From Pipra filicauda (Eukaryota > Chordata > Aves > Passeriformes > Pipridae): a DNA stretch of 64,000 nucleotides. Below the pieces are notes generated by a model. That model saw nothing but the letters and a program-made list of their open reading frames with translations. It had not been told where the DNA came from and ran no database searches. Of the stretch, positions 11,590 to 22,707 are shown one piece after another. The stretch is taken from positions 3,781,501 to 3,845,500 of the forward strand of contig NW_024104532.1 in assembly GCF_003945595.2 (NCBI RefSeq), read 5' to 3'. Each line of letters opens with the position of its first letter. Within the stretch, counting starts at the first letter, position 1. The position numbers were made by a program, and so were the translations under genes.

Positions 11590-11595
11590 TATAAA
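11590..11595 (+). promoter_or_regulatory. TATA box of DUSP1
   Basis: TATAAA followed by GGGCGGG (an Sp1-type GC box) lies 98 bp upstream of the start codon. It places the transcription start near 11620, giving a 5' UTR of roughly 65-70 nt if no further intron exists. A TATA box inside a CpG island is typical of immediate-early genes. Confidence 0.85.
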
Positions 11596-11687
11596 GGGCG
11601 GGAGCGGCCGGGACACAGGGACGTCCCGGGACAGTGGCACTGCTGGCACACACCGCGCCTGCCTTCCCTTGCCCCGCACCCCGAGCC

Positions 11688-13509
11688 ATGGTGAACCTGC
11701 GGGTGTGCGCGCTGGAGTGCGAGGCGCTGCGGGCGCTGCTGCTGCAGGATCGCGGCGCGCAGTGCCTCGTCCTCGACTGCCGCTCCTTCTTCTCCTTCAA
11801 CGCCGCGCACATCCGCGGCTCCTGCAACGTCCGCCTCAGCACCATCGTCCGCCGCCGCGCCAAGGGCGCGCTGGCCCTGGAGCACGTCGTGCCCAACGAG
11901 GAGCTCCGCGCCCGGCTGCGCCAGGGGCTGTTCCACACCGTGGTGCTGCTGGACGAGCGCAGCGCCGACCTGGATGCGCCCAAGCGCGACAGCACCATGC
12001 TGCTGGCGCTCGGCACCCTCTGCAGGGAGGCCCGCGGCGCCCGCATCTGCTTCCTCAAGGGTGAGTGGCCCCGCGGCCCGTGGAGGGGACGGGGGGGCTG
12101 GCTCGGGGAGCCCCGCTCGCCCCCCGGCCCCGCGGCGCTCACCCCGCGCCCCTCTCCCCGCTCTGCTCCCGCAGGAGGTTACGAAGCCTTCTCGTCCGCC
12201 TGCTCCGAGCTCTGCACCAAGCCAGCCGCCCCCGCCGGGCTCAGCCTGCCCCTCAGCGCCAGCCCCGCGCCCGGCAGCGCCGACTCGGGATGCAGCTCCT
12301 GCGGGACCCCGCTGTACGACCAGGTGAGCGGGGACGGGGTCCGGCACGGCGAGGGAGCGGGGGATGCCACGGGACACCGGGCAGGGGGTAATCGGTGGTC
12401 TGTCCTCTCTGTTTCAGGGCGGGCCGGTGGAAATCCTGCCGTTCCTGTACTTGGGCAGCGCGTACCACGCCTCCCGAAAAGACATGCTGGACGCTTTGGG
12501 GATCACGGCGTTAATCAATGTCTCGGCCAACTGCCCCAACCACTTCGAAGGGCACTACCAGTATAAAAGTATCCCTGTAGAGGACAACCACAAGGCGGAT
12601 ATCAGCTCCTGGTTTAACGAGGCGATTGATTTCATAGGTAAATGAGCCCTCTTTACAGTCTGTTCTTTTTTTGGGTTACTGTATCCTGGGAAGTGACTTT
12701 TGGGCATTGTTTTCCCCCAGTAAAACCTATATTTGAGATTGGGGAATTTCATCCCATTGGAGAGATATACTTGGGGAACATTTCCCTTAATTTTATTTTA
12801 CTCAGAGGCATAATCTTAGCTTCATAAAACTGTTTGAAATCTTGAATCAAGAGACACTGGTCTTGCAGAAAAGAGTTAGTGAATTTAAGCGGATCAGTAT
12901 TAAAGTAATCTTGCAAGACTGCTAAAGTGACCTGGAAGAGCTATTAGTATAATTGGAACTGGAGCCCAGAATGAAAATAGCTGTTTTCCTCAAGACAAAG
13001 ACTCCCTTTGTCTCAAAAGCTCTGGGTGCACCTATTAGGAAGGGATGGATTAAAGAAATGTAAAACAGCAGCCTGTGCTTTTCCCACCTCTGGAGGCAGT
13101 GGGACTTGTTTGCTGACTGTGTGCTTTAATTCTTTCAGACTCTGTTAAAAACGATGGAGGAAGGGTATTTGTGCACTGCCAGGCTGGCATCTCCCGGTCG
13201 GCGACCATCTGCCTTGCTTATCTCATGAGGACCAACAGAGTCAAACTGGATGAAGCCTTTGAGTTTGTAAAGCAGAGGAGAAGCATCATCTCCCCAAATT
13301 TCAGCTTCATGGGGCAGCTGCTTCAGTTTGAGTCGCAGGTTCTTGCCCCCAACTGCTCAGCAGAGGCCGGGAGCCCCGCTATGGCAGTATTGGACAGAGG
13401 AGCATCCACCACCACAGTCTTTAACTTCCCGGTCTCCATCCCTGTTCACACCCCATCCAGTGCTTTAAACTACCTTCAGAGCCCCATCACTACTTCCCCA
13501 AGCTGCTGA
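11688..13509 (+). CDS. DUSP1: Dual specificity phosphatase 1 (MKP-1), four exons
   Basis: This nuclear phosphatase removes phosphate from the Thr and Tyr of the activation loop of ERK, p38 and JNK, ending MAP-kinase signalling. Coding exons are 11688-12060, 12175-12323, 12418-12637 and 13139-13509, all with GT/AG introns (114, 94 and 501 bp). Together they encode 370 residues, against 367 in human. The N-terminal rhodanese-like domain carries an LRALL motif (14-18) and the arginine-rich kinase-docking motif (RRR, 55-57). The catalytic domain (about 175-320) has general acid Asp230 and the P-loop HCQAGISR with nucleophile Cys261 and Arg267. The C-terminus keeps the FNFP ERK-docking motif (342-345) and the two Ser-Pro sites (Ser362, Ser367) that ERK phosphorylates in mammals. 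The ATG at 11688 was chosen because it has a strong context (GAGCCATGG) and matches the family start. Nothing is broken: all active-site residues and frames are intact. Identification is firm, because the catalytic half is nearly identical to the mammalian protein. Confidence 0.98.
12638..13138 (+). other. DUSP1: DUSP1 intron 3
   Basis: 501-bp phase-1 intron with donor GTAAAT and acceptor TTCTTTCAG. It splits the Asp codon just before SVKNDGG, upstream of the catalytic loop. Unlike introns 1 and 2 it is AT-rich and contains no recognised repeat. Confidence 0.93.
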
Positions 13510-13863
13510 AAAGCGGCTGAAAACGTGGTCAGAATTCAGACTTGCTGTCTCAGAAGTGCAATAACTACAGGGACAGTGTCACCAGTCACTTGTGTTTTGT
13601 GGGGAGTCATTCCTGCATCCCAGAACAGTGTCCTAAATGGAGAGGAGCTCACCCAATGCCAGAGAACTGGGTGTTTCTGACTTCTCAAGCAAATATCTGG
13701 ATGTCTACACAGAGATCAAAGGACAGTGGCTCTTCCTGAGCTCTTCCTCCTTGTCTTCTGTCTGTCCTAGGCCTGCTCCGTGTATAGTAGCATGCTCACC
13801 AGTATTCCCATTCCTGGACACTTTGAGCAACACTGATGTTGTCCCCTTTTATATGACAGTCCT

Positions 13864-13872
13864 ATTTATTTA
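13864..13872 (+). promoter_or_regulatory. AU-rich element, ATTTATTTA
   Basis: Nonamer made of two overlapping ATTTA pentamers, the core site for tristetraprolin-type mRNA destabilisation, followed immediately by further T-rich sequence. Confidence 0.75.
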
Positions 13873-14092
13873 TTTTTACATTAGTGCATTGTTGTTTGTT
13901 GGTTTGTTGTTTGTTTTTTTTTTTGCCTTCACAAACCTAAAGTTTCAGTTCTAGAGAAACCAAATACCTCAATATTTTTTGGTACTATAATCCTGTGTGT
14001 GTATATTTGTCAGCTCTTCTTGTTTCCCAAGCACTGACATGAAAGCACCAGGCGAGTGCTTTTTTGAGTTGCCAAGGGTTGTATGTTTGCCG

Positions 14093-14101
14093 ATTTATTT
14101 A
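14093..14101 (+). promoter_or_regulatory. AU-rich element, second ATTTATTTA
   Basis: Second ATTTATTTA nonamer in the DUSP1 3' UTR, about 80 bp before the poly(A) signal. Confidence 0.75.
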
Positions 14102-14176
14102 TGATGTGAAATAATATATTTCTTCTTATGAAGACATAGTTTTGTTACATGATTATAACTTTTTTTATACAAATGG

Positions 14177-14182
14177 AATAAA
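14177..14182 (+). terminator. DUSP1 polyadenylation signal
   Basis: Canonical AATAAA about 670 bp after the stop codon, followed 20-30 bp later by T/TG-rich sequence (TTCTATTGATCTGT) suited to the downstream element. Cleavage is expected near 14195-14205. Confidence 0.82.
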
Positions 14183-14205
14183 TTATGATATTTCTATTGA
14201 TCTGT

Positions 14206-17200
14206 ATTATATGTTCTTTAAAGTACTGCATTTCACAGTCCCAAAACTCTTGTGGAAGCTCCCTGATCAAGAGCTGTAAGAAATCTGAATCTTCAACTCT
14301 GCTGGCCTCAGGGCTTGACTTATAGAAAAATAGGTTTAAACAACATAATTGACTAGAAACTAGTGCAGCTTCTTAACCTGAGCTTTTCTTTGTCCCCATA
14401 TAATTATGTGCAGTGGCAGTGAGCCAAGGCTGATTTCTCAGCTGTGAGGTGGATTTGGCTGTAGTGATGGCCACAGAGCTGTAACAGTTTGAACCAGCTG
14501 AGACTTGGGCACTGGGTTACAGTGAATTTAAAATAGTCCTTCTTCCAAGAAGGAGGAAGAAGAGTCTTTATTCCTTGTGTACTTTTAATGCTTCAGAGGT
14601 TAAGTCTAAAAATTAACCTATTAGTAACAGATCTCTAAGGCTTGGCACAAGTTCACAGGGTATTTTTTTTTTCTGTCCCACCTTCTTAATTCCTTTTTGC
14701 AACTCAAAAGCCTCTGGTGTCTGGAGTGAGGTATTTGGCTTGCTGGGCCATTTCTGTAAACAAACTGGGGCATGACAAGAGATCAGGTAACCAACAAGTC
14801 ACCGATTCTCTTACCCAGACACGAATTCTTTCCTGCTGGAGATTATCACTAGAGTGACTTGTATCTAGTGTTGCAGCTGAGGCAATGAAGAGTTTATGTA
14901 GCATAGCAAAAGCCAGCCAGGGGAGCTGGAGCAGCAGCACCGTGGGCAGGAGCTGCAGGGTGAGAGTGACAGGCAGCAAAGGGAGCAGGGTTAATGTTGG
15001 GTGCTCTGGCAGAACTGCACCTCTCCATGGGCTGTGTGGGGCAGGGCAGTAGCACTGCTGTGACATCCCCTTGCCCCTGGAACCTGATGGGGATGAGATG
15101 CAGCTGAAAGCTTGATTTGCTAGCCAGAGTAGTAATGGTAGTAAAAGGGAGATGGATGCTGAGGGAGCAGTAGGACATTGTGTTTCTATTTGCTCCAGAA
15201 GGGAGCCACTAGTCCCTGCAAATCTAATATTCAAGGAGTCAGATACTATGTTTGCCCTGTCCAAAATGGTTTTGCTTGGGCAGACAGCAGGTTGTGACTT
15301 CATAAAATCAAGCCATTTGATCCTAATCAAGGCATTGTGATCCTAAGTTTACAGATGAAGATTTCTGTGAGCATAAAGCAGTTGTGCTCTTGTCACGTAA
15401 CTGGAGACAAGCAAAGCACCACAAACTGCAGCCGAAATCCTGCAAGTTACTTGGAGTATTAATGGTGCTAAAATCCAGGACTCTCCTCCTGGGAGAAGGT
15501 GCCCTTGAAGGACGGGATGATGCACTGCTGCCTCTGAAGTTCTTCCACGTGAGCTGCCCCTCGGATGCAGCTCTGTCGTCAGCACTTCGCGTCAGCCGTC
15601 ACCAAGTTTCAACCTGACACCAAGGGATAAAAAAAAATGGAGCGGCTAAAGGGAGGAGAGATCCCTGGGCACTGAGAATGGAGTTAGAAACCCTTTTTTT
15701 TCCTAAAGTGTACCTGAACCTCAAAGTGAATATCCTCCCCAAAACCTGTGCCATGCTGCAAATCCTGCAAACCCCCTTCATCCGTGGAAATTCCCTTGGC
15801 ACATTGCACCTACCACTGCTCTCCTGGTTAAATATGCAAGACTGACTACGTGAGCCTTTTTACACCTGCAGTAAAGGGTGGAACAAACTTTCACCTTCAA
15901 AGCAAAGCAGAGCTTGTTCAGTGGAAAAATACAACCTTGGCAGCCCTGGCCATGCAACTGATAAAAAAAAATCCTGCCTGTTAATCGCAATTCAAACAGA
16001 AATCCGCTCCCCGTCAGCCGCAGGAGCTTGTTTATGTGTTTCTTGGAACAATAAAACTCATTACCTGGCAGCCGATCAGCTTTTATAACCTAAGCAGGCA
16101 CCTGACAGAGGGGAGCAAAAGAGAGCTGCTTCAGCACAAAGCCCTCTGTGGATCAGCCAGCCAGGACAGCAGGGCTGCAGTCCCAGCAAGGCACCGATGT
16201 GCACTTCCAGCTCTGTGCACATCCAGTATCCTTTTCCAAGTCTTTATTGTGATCCTTCTGCCATTCTGCGTAATTGGAGTCTCACAGTGCCCAGTCTCGG
16301 ACTCCTGCAAACTCTGGGATTGCACCCAGATCGCACATAGCTCTGTGCAAACAAGGGGAGGATAAGGGGGAAGAAGGGGGGAAGAGATATCAGAGTGAGA
16401 ATACCAAACGTGATCCTGGGGCGACAGTTTTGGGGAAAACGGATGGGCTCAGCTGAGGGGTTTCTGGGAGTGGGAGGGAAGGAGTGGGATGGGATGGCTG
16501 GCAAGGTGTGGGGCAGAGGAGGAGGCATGAACTGGGCAACGAGGCATGAGGGGTTGAGATGGGCAGTGGCAGAGCTGGAGGATGCCTTGATGACACAGCT
16601 GGGCTGAACTTTTCCTGCTGTGGATGTGTTAGGGAGGCATTTTTCCTTCTTGCCCCTTATTTATTCTCCCAGCTTTGCTGCTTTGTTTGTTTGGAATATC
16701 AAGGCACACAGCTCACCCTGGTTTAGGGCTTTGAACTCCCATTTCCCTGGCTCCAACATGAGCTGGCTGTCCCACCGTGCTAGCAGGACTCAGCTGAGAC
16801 CCATCCACTCGTATCCAATCCATAGAATCCTGGCACACAGCAGGCAAGCATGGGGCTTTCAGTTTATATAAACCTGTAGCTCTACAGTTGCATACATCCC
16901 CATGGAAACCACGAGGAGTTTCCCCTTGGTGAGAACAACAGTAACATCACTTCCTGCTGCTGACAAACCAATTTGTCATGAAGTGATAAAAAGGCATGTT
17001 TTGTGTTTTCAGGAACTGGCTCCGGGCTTTGTTCCTCTCAAGCCAGAGGCTGCTCACCCGCCCCGAAGGCAAACAATGGCCATTGTGTGCTGTGCAGAGC
17101 AGGGATGGGGACACAGACAAGACCTTCGGGCCCCCAAAATGCCAGAGTGTGGACACTGACACCCCAAAGGTTACAAAGAGAACACATGGCAGCACTTAAC

Positions 17201-19963
17201 CCTACAAATGGGCCTCCATCCAGCACCCATAGATGGGTCCACACATCCAAAGGGTGTCCATGGCCAACCCACACAGGGACACAGCACATGAGCCACAAGT
17301 AATATTCCCAGCAAGATGCAATACTCAGGGGTTACAGTATATACCCAGTTATCACATGACAAACAGACACAAAGCTCCAGATTAGACTTGGGTAATCCCC
17401 TTGTCTCAAAGCTTTTGCCTTTCTTTTGTAATCAGCACTTGGAGAGGCGCTGGGTGTACTCAGGCTTAGGGACTATCCTGTATTAGTCACTCCCAGGAGC
17501 AGACTCGCAGGGCCACAAGGATGTGTGATGCCATTACGTGGAAAAAAGAACATTACATCCAGTTCACACACAGGCAGATCTTGTTTGCCTGGTTACCACC
17601 TAGGTTTTTAGCTCTGCCTGGCTCCAGGGTAGCAGAAAAGGCACTGAGAGTCATTCGGAAGCGGTGTTCAAGTGCAGCCCCATAGATCCCACTCCCCAGC
17701 TCTGCAGATGAGTTGCAGTGCAATGGGGAAGGACAGAAGCTTGTGGTGTGTGACTGTCTAGTGTGGTGAGAAATCACTACACCTCAAACCCCATCTAAAC
17801 CTGTTTCTGATCCTTTTGCTTGTCCAGCAGCAATGTCCGTGACAGACACCTACTCACAGTGCAGCCAATGAGACTCCACCCAGGGCCTTGGCGTCCCCAA
17901 ATCTGCTCCCATCCAAGGCTGTAGGGAGGTTGGGAAAACAGCTTAAGCACAGCCTCAAATCCACTCATGCTGAAAGAATAAATTAGCTCTGAGGTTTGTG
18001 CTGCGTGTGGTTCCCACTACACTCTGTTTACTACAGTGCAGAGCCGGAGGCCACAGATGATGGGGAGCTGGCAACCCAGCTGGGAGGCATGGACAAGGTG
18101 GATCCCATTAGCACCTATCAGGGGCATAAAAGGTTAAGTGGGAGCAAGGTATTAAAGGAGGGAAAGCAGCCCTGATGTGAGAAATCTGAGAGTTTGGGGG
18201 AGAAGAAGAGTCTCCTGATATTTTACTGATTTAATTGGTGTTGCTGTGGGGACTTCAGCTTGGCCCTGCTGGGGACCTGGCTCAGGCTGTGGCCATGTGG
18301 CTCTGAGCACAATCTCCAGGAAAAGAACCTTAGGGGAAGCAGCCGAATTGCTCTGCTGCTGGGGTGGTTAATGGATTTCTGGTTTTGGGAGCTATTTCCC
18401 ATTTTGGAAGGGCAGTTGTACAAACCTGTGCTTGTCTGGAAAGCAGCGCCAAGGTCCTACGTGGAGCAAGTTGGCTCTGTTATTGTAAGACTCGTGGCCA
18501 AAACCAGGGGAAAAAGAAGTTTTGTTCTTTGTCCTTACATGGTGTGGGCAGCCTGTTCTCCAGGTGTGGGTTTGGGTTTTTTTCCTCCTTGTGGGAGTTT
18601 TCATGTCCAGGGTTTTCCCGTTGCTGCGTGTGGCTGTTCATCTCTCTTGCAGTGCCAGGCTGTGTGTGCTGAGCCTGGCCAGCACCAGGGCACAATTGAG
18701 GGGGCTGAGGGCTGGCTGAGGGCCCCCCGAGCCTGATGGGACGGGGGTTTCCTGAGTGGGGCTCTCAAGCTCGTGCATTTGCATGTGTTTCCTGCCAGAC
18801 ACGGAGATGACTCGGTCTGGGCTTCCCCTCGGAGCTGCTGGCACGCAGGGGAGTGGGCGAGATGAGACACCCATGGGCAGCTTCCAGCTCACCTTCAGCC
18901 CCGGGGCCTGGCAGTGGGTGGGGGTGTTCTCCAGGTGGGCGCTCAGTGGTGATGGTTTGGAGTCTGGAGGACTGAAGGTGTTTCAAGAGCCAAAAGGGAA
19001 GATGCTTGTGGATGTGGGGAGCGGGGATGAAGCACAGCTAATAACAGTGGACATTAGTAACCCCGTTATATCTCACCCAGGTCTTGTTTGGTGCTCAGGC
19101 TGGGTGAGTCAGGCCTGTGGGAACAGTAATCAGCCAGTTCATTCCAGTATCCACATTGTATAGACCATGTTGGGGCTACCACGACTGCTGCAGAAAATGC
19201 TTCATTTCTCATAAAAAGGTTATGTGTGACACCAGTCCCTCTCATTTCAATACCTTTTCGTTCCCAAACTATAGGCCATGTTTAAAAATAAACTCCCAGA
19301 GGACTCTAATATGACGTAGTTGCCTTCTAACTCAGTAACCAGTTGGCTACAAATTAACAGGTTCTCACTACACAATTTATTTTTTGCATTGTAGTCTGTC
19401 TCGGAGCCCAATGTATCTCCCACTTGTACTAAAATAAGAAACTACAGTGTTAATTTTTAGACTTTTAATATCTGATATAATTTAATTTTATTTGAAAGGA
19501 GGTTTTTTTGTTCCACAGCAATTGTGGTTATATCTAATGATGGCTTTTTCGTGCCTTTTACACACTGAAAAGAGGTGGTTTATTTTCAGTATATTCTCTA
19601 AATTCCTGTCAAAATATCATCTATGGTAAAATTGTTTCACACATTAGTATAGTGTTCTTTCAGATCTTGTTAAGGTTCTTGTTAAGACGGCTGGGTCATA
19701 GCACCGTGTGGTTTTGATGGCAGGTTTTTCTAATGTAAACTGCAGATGTTCATTATCTCTAATAATCTTTCCTGAGACTCTGTGATACTTGCAGACTTGC
19801 AAGTCTACAAATACTTGCAACTAGTAACTTCTTTCCTTTCTTGTCTTCTGCAATGAGATCTTGGTGATTGCAGATATATATATTTCAGGGGCTTTTGGGT
19901 GATAAGTATCTTAAAAACTGGAACTATTGTTTGCAGTCCCAAATGCTGCATGTACAATCTTTC
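14206..19963. other. Intergenic DNA downstream of DUSP1
   Basis: No gene or repeat family is recognised. The open frames here (up to 208 residues) show no resemblance to known proteins. A block near 16000-16100 is AT-rich and compact (TAAAACTCATTACCTGGCAGCC) and could be a conserved non-coding element, but this is unproven. In mammals NEURL1B lies on this side in convergent orientation; its RING finger and neuralized domains are not recognisable on either strand. Confidence 0.55.
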
Positions 19964-20240
19964 GTCCAGTGACAGGACCTGAGGGAACAGCACGAAGCTG
20001 TGTCAGGGGAGGGTTAGGCTGGATACTGGGAAAAGGTTCTTTCCCCAGAGGGTGGTTGGGCACTGAACAGGCTCCCCAGGGCAGTGGTCACGGCCCCAAG
20101 GCTGACAGAGCTCAAGGAGTGTTTGGACAACACTCTCAGGCACGTTGTGGGATTGTTGGGGTGTCCTGTGCAGGGCCAGGAACTGGACTCAGTGATCCTT
20201 GTGAGTCCCTTCCAACTCAGGATGTCCTATGAATCCATCT
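19964..20240 (+). mobile_element. CR1 LINE 3' fragment
   Basis: Matches the CR1 subfamily with 'ccagtgacaggacctgaggg', 'agagggtggttgggcactg' and 'gtccccttccaactc'-type blocks. The sequence runs through 'acagagctcaaggagtgttt' and 'ggactcagtgatccttgtg' to a decayed octamer end (TCCTATGAATCC). It is 5'-truncated. Confidence 0.92.
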
Positions 20241-20639
20241 TGCATATAAAATACATGACAAAAAGATGTGAACTTCGCTGCTTTTCAGTGATTTAAAGTG
20301 CCCAGCACTTGTTCCCATTAGCCAGGCAACAGGAACACTGTCAATATAAACAAGCAGCCTAAACTATGTAACCATGGCTGGTGGGTCTTTCTTTTTCAAT
20401 CACATAAGCACTGGTTTAAATGTTACATTACAGGATGTTTTCTTGGTCTTTGTTGTTAAAACAAAGACATGAGTCCTACACGCGTCGGCTGCGATAGCAT
20501 CAGTTGTGAACTCTGTCTGTGTCTGGGCACATGTGGCACTTCCTCTGCGTTGCTGGGCTTTACTGGGAGATCAAAGCTCCCAGCCAATGGTCCGGGTGCC
20601 AGCCTGGCTCTTCTGCAGCCTGGAAGGATCCTGGAGGGG

Positions 20640-20835
20640 AAATTTAACTCAGCAGTATGGAAGAAATTCTTCCCTGTGAGGGTGGTGAGGCCCTGGCACA
20701 GATTGCCCAGAGAAGCTGTGGCTGCCCCATCCCTGGAAGTGTTCAAGGCCAGGTTGGACAGGGCTTGGAGCAACCTGGTCTAGTGGAAGGTGTCCCTGCC
20801 CATGGCAGGGGATTGGAACTGGATGGTCTTTGTGA
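20640..20835 (+). mobile_element. CR1 LINE 3' fragment
   Basis: Contains 'gaaattcttccctgtgaggg', 'agaagctgtggctgcccc', 'gtgttcaaggccaggttgg' and 'gtgtccctgcccatggcag', all diagnostic of the CR1 3' region. The terminal octamers have been lost. It belongs to the same subfamily as the copies at 10704 and 57437, and to a different one from its neighbour at 19964. Confidence 0.92.
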
Positions 20836-21450
20836 TGGCCACTTCTTCCACTCCCACATTTAGGTGGATGACACCTGGCACCTCAGGAGAGGAGATGACA
20901 CCTGGAAACACCTGTAGGTCTCATTGGTGACTGAATATGAGGAATCCAACTGCTCAGGGCTTTCCAAAGTGCACTAATGCAAACTGCAGCATCAGAGTTT
21001 AGCACAGGGTGAGTGGGACAGTCAAAGCTGGTCAAATGTTGAAACCCTGTTGGCTGCTGTAGCTTGGCTGGAACGTCTCTTGCATCACCGGGATGCTTTG
21101 AGCCGAAGGATTTCTGGCTGCCCTGGGAGCTGTGCGAGGAACAGCAGGATCGAACAATAGTCCCCACCCTTTCCTACTGACTGGGAGGAACAGAAGGGAA
21201 CAAAGCTATTTGCAAGGAGAAAAAAAATCCTTTCGATCTTTGTCTTTCACTCTTCCCACTCCATTAGGAGATTTTACTCCCTCGCGGAGCCAGCAGACAT
21301 CTCAGCGCTGAGCAGCCCCCAAATTTCAGCACCTTCCCTTGTTTCTCTTTATCCTTTAAATGCCAGTCCGCAGGCGCCAATGAAGATGGTTGTTTATAAC
21401 TGCCTTTTGTTCCTCTGTTTACAGCTTCCCTTCCAGGCTCCAGGGATGGC

Positions 21451-21458
21451 TGACGTCA
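21451..21458 (+). promoter_or_regulatory. Isolated perfect CRE downstream of DUSP1
   Basis: TGACGTCA, identical to the two promoter CREs, about 7.3 kb beyond the DUSP1 poly(A) signal and outside any CpG island. Full CRE palindromes are rare in methylated, CpG-poor DNA, so it may be kept by selection. That is inference. Confidence 0.4.
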
Positions 21459-22697
21459 GGGTGCTCCATTTGGGCTCCTCATACTTTTATCTGGTGTTAA
21501 TGCCTTCCATGAGCGGCAGGAATGTGGAGTGCACAGGGAGAGGGGGCCCGAGGAGGGCAGGAGGGAGGCGCTCAGTCGGGCACAGCGTGGTGCTGCCCAC
21601 CCTGCCCTCCCTGCCAGGCACCAATTGGTTTGCTGGGGAGCACCATGGTCATTTATGGCCTTGCAAGGGGAGGGCCTGCCCACTGGCACCCTGTCCATCT
21701 GTCCAGGCAGCTGGCACAGCCGAATGTGGCACCACGAGCTACGCGCTGAGCTATTTTTAAGGTGCCTGGGCTGCATCCCAAGTATAGAGTGCTCTATTTC
21801 TGGTGCAAAATGATCTTCCTGGGTGGAGGGTGCAGAGATTTTTTTTTTGTATGAAACACATGGGTTTGGAGACAGGGAGAGAAAGAAACAGCTGGGCACA
21901 ACTGGAAGAGAGGCACAAGAAAAAGCAGGAAGAGCTGGTGGCCATGAAGATCTCGCCCAGAGGGAAAGATCTGTGCTTGCTGCTGCTCTCAAATGCTCGT
22001 TGCCAATGGTTTGCTCATGGATCAGGAATCAAAAAGGTCTGGGTTTGGTTTACAGCTGGGGTTTGTTGAGGACACTGGAGGGCTTTGCATTTGTTTGAAA
22101 TAGGCTGCTGGGGAATTTTGAGATTCCAAAACATTTAATGATGCTGAAAGGGATGAATAGGGATGCTAAATGCAGAGCTGTAAACTTGCTGGTTGCTTTC
22201 ACCAATTTTGGACCCGTTTCTAAATCCAGATCAACTAGATCTCAAGAGCAGGAGAACACCATTTGTTCACCAGGGCTTAAAGAAGCTCCTAAAAAGAATT
22301 TACCAAAAGGAGTTGTTTGTTTACTACATGCCTTGCAGTGATACCAAGAGGCCCAGAATAGTGCTGCAGGCTCCATTATAGTGGGGATGTCACATTCCTG
22401 GGGTAGCAAAAAGAAAGCTCTGCTCCTGCCTCCAGGTGCTGAAGCAGATGGAGTATGGTCTGCCAGGCTTCTCACTGCAGGAACCTATTTTTACAAACAG
22501 AAACTGATGTGCAGGGCCATGGATTGACTGCTCATGGCTGTGGGTTTTGCCAGTGCAACATCTGAAACTGGAGGTCTGAAGTGTTTCCTTCTTCCTGGGC
22601 TGGTGATGACACAAAGGCTTCTGAGAAGATAGAAAAGGATGTAAAAGAGTTTTCTTTGAAGTTTAAGAAGAATTTGCCATTCTTAATTTTTCAGCTG

Positions 22698-22707
22698 CCT
22701 TATAAGG
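22698..22707 (+). promoter_or_regulatory. Perfect CArG box
   Basis: CCTTATAAGG, a palindromic consensus serum response factor site, about 8.5 kb beyond the DUSP1 3' end. A 7-bp perfect inverted repeat (ACCACGA and TCGTGGT, 11-bp spacer) lies at 22741-22765. Serum response is a property of DUSP1, but a link to this site is untested. Confidence 0.35.

Larger units (their letters stand above)
11370..12400. promoter_or_regulatory. CpG island covering the DUSP1 promoter and exons 1-2
   Basis: GC content and CpG frequency rise sharply from about 11370 and stay high through exon 1, intron 1, exon 2 and intron 2, falling back in exon 3. No other part of the first 35 kb is comparable. Such an island marks a constitutively accessible promoter, as known for mammalian DUSP1. 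Confidence 0.9.
13510..14200 (+). other. DUSP1: DUSP1 3' untranslated region
   Basis: Roughly 670-690 bp follow the TGA up to the polyadenylation signal. The second half is U-rich, with overlapping ATTTA pentamers at 13864-13872 and 14093-14101 and several T-runs. DUSP1 mRNA is a well-studied target of AU-rich-element binding proteins (tristetraprolin, HuR), which explains its rapid decay. The motif positions are seen here and the protein binding is inferred from mammals. Confidence 0.88.

Noticed and set aside
11634..11687. N-terminal extension of DUSP1 from a GTG at 11634
   Set aside because: The frame is open, but the ATG at 11688 has the ideal context and matches the family N-terminus; the region is close behind the predicted transcription start.
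11309..12377. 277- and 287-residue − strand open frames opposite DUSP1 exon 1
   Set aside because: GC-rich antisense shadows of a firmly identified exon; no domain similarity.
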